Source: an uncultured Sphingorhabdus sp. (GTDB taxonomy: Bacteria; Pseudomonadota; Alphaproteobacteria; Sphingomonadales; Sphingomonadaceae). Taken from it: a DNA stretch of 7,294 nt. The stretch lies in assembly GCA_937873665.1 (NCBI GenBank), contig CALMYW010000002.1, positions 1-7,294 on the forward strand. The letters run 5' to 3'. The position numbers and the translations under genes were made by a program. Positions within the stretch are counted from its first letter, which is position 1; each line of letters begins with the position of its first letter. The notes under the pieces were generated by a model. It was not told the DNA's origin and did not search any database. It was given only the letters and a program-made list of their open reading frames with translations. Positions 1 through 4,688 of this stretch are shown piece by piece.

Positions 1-15
1 TGCGGGATACCTCAT
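1..15 (-). CDS. IS3-family transposase OrfB, first five codons (partial)
   Basis: Only Met-Arg-Tyr-Pro-Ala is in the window. I recall an MRYPASEK-type opening for the OrfB (DDE/rve integrase) partner of this kind of OrfA, so the match is suggestive, though five residues are very little. The ATG overlaps the orfA stop codon as ATGA and lies in the -1 frame relative to orfA. That frame is open from the A7 run at 44-50 down to position 1, so a fused OrfAB product is possible. The catalytic DDE domain would lie left of the window. Confidence 0.55.
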
Positions 16-398
16 TCGTCGTCGCCCCCATCCGCGATCATGCTTTTTTTGAGCAAGCGGTTTTCGAGTGTCAGGTCGGCCACGCATTCCTTCAGGGCGC
101 GGGCTTCGCGGCGCAGGTCCTGCACCTCGCCGGTGGTCGCGGCCCGGGCGGTGTCCCCAGCGAGACGGCGCTTGCCAGCTTCCATGAACTCCTTCGACCA
201 GGTGTAATACAGGCTCTGCGCGATCCCTTCCTTGCGGCACAGCTCCGCAATGCTGTCTTCGCCGCGCAGCCCATCGAGAACAATGCGTATCTTGTCCTCG
301 GCCGAGAAGTGCCGCCGTGTCGCACGCCGGATATCCTTCACCACCCGCTCAGCAGGGGCCTTTACCGGCGATTTTTTCAAGGAGGGTTTGGGCTTCAT
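12..398 (-). CDS. IS3-family transposase OrfA (HTH_Tnp_1 type)
   Basis: This 128-residue protein binds the IS ends and forms the N-terminal part of the OrfAB transposase. Residues about 28-75 form the helix-turn-helix typical of IS3/IS911 OrfA proteins, with segments RRHFSAEDKIRIVLDGLRGE and SIAELCRKEGIAQSLYYTW. Residues about 92-120 (DLRREARAL to LENRLLKKS) are a leucine-rich coiled coil used for multimerisation in the family. Length is normal and the frame is intact. The start codon is preceded by GAAGGAACGAAG, a purine-rich ribosome-binding site. The start lies at the edge of a long hairpin stem (379-439), so translation may be limited when transcripts enter from outside. The stop overlaps the orfB start as ATGA. 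Confidence 0.9.
   Translation of the reverse strand: MKPKPSLKKSPVKAPAERVVKDIRRATRRHFSAEDKIRIVLDGLRGEDSIAELCRKEGIAQSLYYTWSKEFMEAGKRRLAGDTARAATTGEVQDLRREARALKECVADLTLENRLLKKSMIADGGDDE
44..50 (-). promoter_or_regulatory. A7G slippery run, probable OrfAB frameshift site
   Basis: On the coding strand the sequence reads CTC AAA AAA AGC near the orfA end, seven A followed by G. The -1 frame (CAA AAA AAG CAT) stays open through the orfB ATG. IS3-family elements make OrfAB by -1 slippage on such runs. The perfect A7 could also support transcriptional slippage. The phasing is not the ideal A AAA AAG heptamer, because the base before the first AAA codon is C, so efficiency is uncertain. Confidence 0.6.
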
Positions 399-439
399 CT
401 TCGTTCCTTCGTCACTACGACGAAGCCCAAACCCTCCTT
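379..439. repeat. 18-bp perfect inverted repeat enclosing the orfA start region
   Basis: AAGGAGGGTTTGGGCTTC at 379-396 is exactly complementary to 422-439, with 25 bases between. In the orfA transcript the second arm covers the G of the start codon and the next six codons, while the ribosome-binding site is in the loop. A smaller competing hairpin (407-413 with 419-425, five-base loop) shares bases with the large one. The repeat lies inside the IS, just inboard of the presumed tip. Confidence 0.9.
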
Positions 440-1001
440 AAATCACAACCTCAAATCTGTGCCATTGGTGCTGACGGCGGACAGTATAGCGATCAAACGC
501 CTCCGCAAACATCGCCTGAGTATTGGGCCCGCCGAGCACTCCCACCGGCCGACCGTCTGCATCCTTTACCAGCCCTGTCGCAAGGTCATCGCTGAACTTG
601 CTGATATAATCGATGCCGTAACGCAGAGCTTCTTGAGAAATATAGCCCGGCTCACCAATGGAGAGATTTGATCGCTCGATCCATTCATCGATTTGAGCAA
701 TCTGAAATCTTGTCTTGCCTTCCTGAAATCCGCCTACCGATACATCTCCGCCTCGGTGTGCAACAGTACCGGCGCGAGTATCGCGCAGAAACTGCTTGAA
801 CGGGTGATCGTCAGCGATATCCGCAAGCTGGCCGGCGATATCGAGGCTTATGTAAAGACCTCTAAGGTTTCCCACCATATCACGATGGTAGCCAAAGCCT
901 TCAAGAACAGCGGCTCGGTCCGCGTCCGTGAACACGTCCCGAGAAATCGTATGCTCGAGCTCGTTCTCGCCAAAAAATTCTACACCGCCCGCAACTGGCA
1001 T
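438..1001 (-). pseudogene. Uncharacterised protein, C-terminus cut by IS; possible HNH/EndoVII-like toxin
   Basis: This is a 187-codon reading frame that I do not firmly recognise. Its start is well fixed: an in-frame TGA lies only five codons upstream, and GAAGGGGGCGGG precedes the ATG. It follows the immunity gene by 20 bases, so the two are probably co-transcribed. No signal peptide or membrane helix is visible. The N-terminal half has a pattern (ELEHTISRDVF, then GFGYHRDMVGNLRGLYISL, then GTVAHRGG) that loosely recalls the His-rich HNH/EndoVII toxin nucleases of polymorphic toxin systems (AHH and relatives). The usual double His is lacking, so this is only a guess. The last residues (about FEVVI) and the stop come from the presumed IS tip, so the native C-terminus is lost. 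The remnant may or may not be functional. Confidence 0.6.
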
Positions 1002-1021
1002 TGCCCGCCCCCTTCAGAAGC

Positions 1022-1657
1022 TCAAATCACCCGGCATTTGAACAAGCGGAACGCCTCGCGAAGGCCCGCTGCATCGAGTTCATCGCCTAACGGCCCACTT
1101 AGGAAGACAGACTTGAACAACATTTTGTCGAGCCAGACATCCGGTCCCCGCAATGCTTGGTCTGACACCGCAACGTCATCGTCAGCGGGAGTCCATGGCA
1201 TATTCCACCAGAGCCCTTCGATCTTTGGCGCCCTGACATTTCGCGACATTTGGCTGAGAAACGCGGACTTTTTGTTCCCGAATATCCAACAGAAATATTC
1301 TTTCGGCAGCCGGGTCTCATTGTCTCTCTTAAAAACCCCCTCGCTCACCGGATACAACCCGCCGTCGCCGAGATCGAACCGACGAAGAATATCGGCAGCT
1401 CGTTCCGAGACAATCCAGTAGCTGCTTGCAAAAAACAGATCGGGATCCGGGTTCCTCGCTTCGAAGGCAATCTCGTAATCCTCAACTCCGGAGTCCGCCC
1501 AAATTCTGGTTGGGCAAAGATCTGGCGAAACCGGTTGACCATCCTTGTTGCGCTGCACAGCGGCTATCGCCTGCTCCCTAGTCATATTTGTGCTAGCAAA
1601 AACACCCAACGATGGCTCATTGCCCAACATATCGCTAACCCAGACATGCTCACTCAT
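1022..1657 (-). CDS. Imm11/DUF1629-family immunity protein
   Basis: This 211-residue cytoplasmic protein has the look of the Imm11 (DUF1629) family, which neutralises toxins of polymorphic toxin systems. Family-like stretches are DLFFASSYWIVSERAADILR with RFDLGDGGLYPV (about residues 73-106), the middle segment DDDVAVSDQALRGPDVWLD (about 160-178), and the closing LGDELDAAGLREAFRLFKCR (about 189-208). There is no signal peptide. The start is supported by GGGAG about nine bases upstream. It lies 20 bases upstream of the 438-1001 gene on the same strand. Immunity genes usually follow their toxin, so the cognate toxin may have been upstream (the remnant at 1737-1982), or may be the downstream gene in reversed order. 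The family call is from remembered patterns; the specific toxin partner is not known. Confidence 0.75.
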   Translation of the reverse strand: MSEHVWVSDMLGNEPSLGVFASTNMTREQAIAAVQRNKDGQPVSPDLCPTRIWADSGVEDYEIAFEARNPDPDLFFASSYWIVSERAADILRRFDLGDGGLYPVSEGVFKRDNETRLPKEYFCWIFGNKKSAFLSQMSRNVRAPKIEGLWWNMPWTPADDDVAVSDQALRGPDVWLDKMLFKSVFLSGPLGDELDAAGLREAFRLFKCRVI

Positions 1658-1736
1658 CGCACTTAACTCCCAAGGAAACGCCGATAGAGGTAAAGGCCAT
1701 GCTTAGGGCAGCCTCTAAAATTCCTCGGCACGCTAT

Positions 1737-1982
1737 TCATGCCGCCAGCCTATCCGCACATTGATTGTCGTTGCTCGCTAACGCTACCCAGCGCCGCTGG
1801 AGCATGGCGATCATCGTCTTGACGTCGCTCTCATAGGTCATCGCCGGCGCGATCGTGCCGTCCGAATAATTGCGGGCGCCCGTCGATGCATAGCCCGGAT
1901 AGATATGCCTGAAGATCTCGTTCGAAGCGGTCATGTAGTCGAGAAACGCATAGTTCGCGCCGTACTGATAGGCGCCCGCCGC
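1737..1982 (-). pseudogene. Unidentified 81-codon open remnant upstream of the immunity gene
   Basis: The frame is open from just after a TAG (1983-1985) to a TGA (1737-1739). The only ATG (1932-1934) has no ribosome-binding site, and the reading continues sensibly before it (GAYQYGANYAFLDYMTASNE), so this looks like the C-terminal end of a once longer protein. Residues such as FRHIYPGYASTGARNYSDG and DVKTMIAMLQRRW have normal protein composition, but I do not recognise the family. It ends 79 bases before the immunity gene on the same strand. It could be the tail of a deleted toxin or of another gene. It stops at an inverted-repeat arm (1965-1976), hinting at a rearrangement breakpoint. Confidence 0.4.
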
Positions 1983-2038
1983 CTACGTCCCGTCGACCGC
2001 ACTATCACCGCACGCTCTAAGTGCACGGCGCCTATCAG
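1965..2038. repeat. 12-bp inverted repeat with 50-base spacer
   Basis: CTGATAGGCGCC at 1965-1976 is exactly complementary to GGCGCCTATCAG at 2027-2038. The left arm encodes Gly-Ala-Tyr-Gln of the remnant on the minus strand. The right arm encodes the same four residues on the plus strand, after which the frame soon ends. No U-tract follows, so it does not look like a terminator. A small inversion or duplication scar is possible, as is chance. Confidence 0.6.
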
Positions 2039-2404
2039 ATCGAGAATAATGGGGAATGCACGTCCGTCCGCCTTTGTGGCTCGCTCAGTTCGTGAGCCAG
2101 TCCTTGCTACGCTGGTAACTGCAACGCTTGCCGCTTGCGTCCCGAAATCCACGGATTCGCCCCTCCCACCGTTACTTCGGAAGATGCCACGGGAAAATTC
2201 CAATGCAACAGCAATTTAGCTCTAGAAACCGAACCCTCGACGCTTCGATTGCTATGCATAATCCGGTCTCTACTTTCAAGAAACGGCGATTTTCTGGCGT
2301 TCCGGGCGGGTTCCGGTACCTCGGCCGTTTAACCGAGCATTATATTTACCCTCAAATTGGACCTTTTTCTTTTTAAGCAATTCCGAAGGCCCGGCCAAAC
2401 GCCG
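1983..2404. other. Region without a convincing gene
   Basis: Open frames here are short, lack ribosome-binding sites and do not resemble known proteins. The only one with any character is 2049-2219 (plus), whose LATLVTATLAAC segment looks like a lipoprotein signal with an LAAC lipobox. Its n-region is poor and the frame stops soon after. The base composition from about 2205 to 2380 is more AT-rich than the flanks, as in intergenic DNA. I read the stretch as decayed or intergenic DNA between the toxin/immunity remnant and the acyltransferase gene. Confidence 0.5.
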
Positions 2405-2433
2405 TTGACAGAAGGGCGAGAGAAGTTACGCCA
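2405..2433 (+). promoter_or_regulatory. Possible promoter for the acyltransferase gene
   Basis: A perfect TTGACA (2405-2410) lies about 84 bases before the preferred start. The -10 hexamer at 16-17 bases spacing (TACGCC or ACGCCA) is weak, so this is only a candidate. Confidence 0.25.
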
Positions 2434-2493
2434 TTGCCTTTGCGATCCGCTATCGGCGTCGCGCGCAATTCGGTTTTATCAGGGGAGATGCAC

Positions 2494-3126
2494 GTGGCTA
2501 ACAAGCCCAAGTCAGCAGCAAAGGCACCGACAGAAGTAAAAGCGACTGCGGAAACGGCTGCGCAACCGAACGACACATCGCCCACGACGATCGATCCCGA
2601 GATCGCAGCCAAGATCGCAGCGGTCCGCTCCCATATCCGCGAGAGTTTCGGCAAGGTCGTAATGGCGATGATGATGTTGCCGCGATACCGGAACCAGACA
2701 CTCGCGGATCTTCAGCACCTCGTGCTCGAACCCCTCATGCGCGATCGCGTTGCGATCGCCTATCCCGGCGGTGAAAAGGCAAGCGCCCTCTCGGACATCG
2801 CCGGTGTCGCGATCTGGGCGAGCGTCAGCGAAGAGGTCGACGGACGCATCCGCGAGCAGGTGCAAGCTGGTACGTTTCCGATCCGCCTCAAGGCGGAGGA
2901 CTGGAACAGCGGCGACATCAACTGGTTGCTCGACGTCATCGCGCCCGATCAGCGTACCACGGCCAATGTGATCGCCAACTTCAAACAGGTCGTGAAGGAA
3001 GGCAGTCTGCGTCTCCACCCGATCGTCACTCGCCTCGTCGATGCCGAGACACTTGCGAAGATGGGCGCCGAGAAAATGGCCTCGCCGTCAACCGCCTCGG
3101 TGCCTGAGGATGCAACCGTCAACTAG
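2494..3126 (+). CDS. HlyC/RtxC-family toxin-activating lysine acyltransferase
   Basis: HlyC-family enzymes transfer a fatty acyl chain from acyl-ACP to internal lysines of an RTX protein in the cytosol before export. After a low-complexity Ala/Lys/Pro/Thr-rich tail (residues 1-35), the domain spans about 40-190. KAEDWNSGDINWLLDVIAP (133-151) matches the HlyC segment AEDWTSGDRKWFIDWIAP, and Asp147 corresponds to catalytic Asp92. The catalytic His23 of HlyC (SPLHRN) aligns with Tyr65 (LPRYRN), so the classical His is missing; His75 is the nearest alternative. Start: AGGGGAG (2481-2487) abuts the ATG at 2488 but sits seven bases before GTG 2494, which gives MANKPKSAAK and 210 residues, so GTG is preferred. 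The gene converges on hlyD; no RTX gene is adjacent. The family call is firm, activity less so. Confidence 0.88.
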   Translation: MANKPKSAAKAPTEVKATAETAAQPNDTSPTTIDPEIAAKIAAVRSHIRESFGKVVMAMMMLPRYRNQTLADLQHLVLEPLMRDRVAIAYPGGEKASALSDIAGVAIWASVSEEVDGRIREQVQAGTFPIRLKAEDWNSGDINWLLDVIAPDQRTTANVIANFKQVVKEGSLRLHPIVTRLVDAETLAKMGAEKMASPSTASVPEDATVN

Positions 3127-3137
3127 AGCTATCCCCG

Positions 3138-3168
3138 GAGCGGTGGCGGCGATTGTCCGTCACCGCTC
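3138..3168. terminator. Hairpin between convergent genes, possible bidirectional terminator
   Basis: GAGCGGTGGCGG (3138-3149) pairs with CCGTCACCGCTC (3157-3168) through 12 positions with one G-U wobble and a seven-base loop. It sits in the 86-base gap between the ends of the acyltransferase gene and hlyD. Neither side has a clear U-tract, so termination is inferred from place and strength only. Confidence 0.45.
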
Positions 3169-3212
3169 ACCCTCGACAAGGGCTGCATTCCACGCCCTGC
3201 GGCGCTTGCCGG

Positions 3213-4688
3213 CTACCGCTCCCGCCCAGCTTCATCCATCGTCTGGGCGATCGGCGACAAGAGGTACTGAATAATCCGGCGTTCGCCGGTCTTGATTTCG
3301 GCCTGCACCGCCAGACCGGGTCCAATGACCTGGTCGCGGCCTCCTACTCGGATCGTTCGCTTGAGCAACCGGATGCGCGCCGAATAGACAAGCCCCTGCG
3401 GGACAGACGGACTGCTCCCCTCCCCTTCACTAGTCTGCCCAGCGCGCTGAGCCGGCAATTCGACGGCATCGCGGCTGATGCTTTCGACGACGCCAGGCAC
3501 AATTCCGTAATCGGTGAACGGAAAGGCCTCGAGCTTTACGCGGACAGTCTGTCCCTCGCGGATAAAACCGATATCGCGGTTGAGAATATGTGCTTCGACC
3601 ACGGCCTCGGCATTATCGGGCACGATGATCATCAACGGCTGCGCGGGCTGAACGACGCCGCCAACTGTGTTGACGACGAGCTGCTGCACCGTCCCTGATA
3701 CCGGCGCGCGCAACTGCTGGAAGGCAGTCCGGCGCTCAGCCTTGGTGACCTCTTCGCGCGCGATCCCCAATTTTTCCTGGCTCTCGGATAACTCGGCGAC
3801 AGCCGCCTTCCCAAAGGTGCCGCGCAGGCGGACCAACTGCGCGTCGATATCGCGGATCGCCGCCCCAGCCTGTTCCGCCCGCGCCCGCTGCACGGCGATA
3901 TTCTGCTCATGTTCGACCTTGAGCTGCTCATATTCGAGCAGGCGGATCTTCGAAAAATAGCCCTTCTCGGCAAGCTCCTCGCGCGCCGCGAGCTGCCTCT
4001 CGACGATCGGCAGCGTCTTTTCGAGTTTCGCGACTTCCGCCAATGCGCCCGTCAGTTCGGCGCTGTGTTGCGCCCGCTGCTGGACGAGGCTCGCGCGCTC
4101 GCCCTCATATTCGGCAATTGCAGTCCGCACGAAAGCCGCCTGCGTCTGTGCAACTTCGGCCGACGTCACGGGCGGCGCCACGAACCGCGCTGCTCGCCCT
4201 TCGACATGCGCGAGCAGCGCGGCATTCCGCGCTGCGACAACTTCGGAGGTCAGCATGTTCGTCGATGCTTGCGCGGCCTCCGCGCCGGCGAGCGTCGGGT
4301 CGAGCTCGATCAGCAGGTCGCCCGCTTTCACATGCTGCCCATTCTTCACATGGATAGCGCGGACATAGCCGATTTCGATCGGCTGAATGATCTTCACATT
4401 GCCGGACGGCACCACCTTGCCGCTCGCGGTCGCGATAACATCAACCTTTCCGATCACGGACCACGCAAGGCCGATGACGAACAAGCCGCAAAGCGATAGC
4501 ATGAGCCAGCGCCAGCCGGGGCTCGGCGGCTTCTCGACGATCTCGAGGGCAGCCGGCAGAAATTCATGGTCGGTGCGTGGTTTGGCGACAGCATCAGCCT
4601 CGTCCTGCATCCGCCAGCTCGCCTTGAGGATCGCCCAGTGGCGCGCGAGTGCCGGAAAGCGCTCGCTCATTCGCTCGCCAAGGCTCAT
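3213..4688 (-). CDS. hlyD: HlyD-family type I secretion periplasmic adaptor
   Basis: This membrane-fusion protein links the HlyB-type exporter to an outer-membrane TolC-like channel. The 491 residues are the expected length. There is a cytoplasmic N-terminus of about 58 residues and one membrane helix (about 59-79, WRWLMLSLCGLFVIGLAWSV). The first half of the lipoyl domain follows (about 105-130, GYVRAIHVKNGQHVKAGDLL). A long coiled-coil hairpin (about 175-325, rich in Ala, Glu, Gln, Arg) comes next, then the second lipoyl half (LRAPVSGTVQQLVV, about 327-340). The beta-barrel and membrane-proximal C-terminus has the family ending GPGLAVQAEIKTGERRIIQY (about 457-476). The ATG overlaps the hlyB stop as ATGA, and GGGGGTGA lies about nine bases upstream, so the two are translationally coupled. 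All domains appear intact. The symbol denotes the family. Confidence 0.95.
   Translation of the reverse strand: MSLGERMSERFPALARHWAILKASWRMQDEADAVAKPRTDHEFLPAALEIVEKPPSPGWRWLMLSLCGLFVIGLAWSVIGKVDVIATASGKVVPSGNVKIIQPIEIGYVRAIHVKNGQHVKAGDLLIELDPTLAGAEAAQASTNMLTSEVVAARNAALLAHVEGRAARFVAPPVTSAEVAQTQAAFVRTAIAEYEGERASLVQQRAQHSAELTGALAEVAKLEKTLPIVERQLAAREELAEKGYFSKIRLLEYEQLKVEHEQNIAVQRARAEQAGAAIRDIDAQLVRLRGTFGKAAVAELSESQEKLGIAREEVTKAERRTAFQQLRAPVSGTVQQLVVNTVGGVVQPAQPLMIIVPDNAEAVVEAHILNRDIGFIREGQTVRVKLEAFPFTDYGIVPGVVESISRDAVELPAQRAGQTSEGEGSSPSVPQGLVYSARIRLLKRTIRVGGRDQVIGPGLAVQAEIKTGERRIIQYLLSPIAQTMDEAGRER

Larger units (their letters stand above)
1..453 (-). mobile_element. IS3-family insertion sequence, orfA-proximal end (partial)
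   Basis: This is the end of an IS3-type element, read on the minus strand; the rest lies left of the window. It contains orfA, the start of orfB in the -1 frame and an A7 slippery run, which is the standard IS3-family layout. The outer boundary is an estimate. Reading the minus strand, a 5'-TGAGGTTG tip begins at 453, and IS3-family ends normally start with TG. The other terminus and the target-site duplication are outside the window, so the boundary cannot be verified here. The element appears to interrupt the C-terminal part of the gene at 438-1001. Confidence 0.75.

Noticed and set aside
693..1421. Plus-strand ORF of 242 codons across the immunity gene and its neighbour
   Set aside because: It lies antisense to two genes with good starts and ribosome-binding sites; its translation is Ser/Arg-rich and unlike any family.
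1663..1740. 25-codon ORF overlapping the remnant stop as ATGA and ending before the immunity gene
   Set aside because: It is very short, has no ribosome-binding site, and its stop falls within the immunity gene's translation-start region.
1931..2203. Minus-strand ORF of 90 codons
   Set aside because: It has no ribosome-binding site, is Arg/Thr-rich, conflicts with the better remnant frame and has no family resemblance.
2512..3018. Minus-strand ORF of 168 codons opposite the acyltransferase
   Set aside because: It is antisense to a clear HlyC-family frame, with Arg/Asp-rich shadow composition.
3153..3698. Plus-strand ORF of 181 codons opposite the hlyD end
   Set aside because: It is antisense to conserved HlyD C-terminal sequence and runs through the intergenic hairpin.
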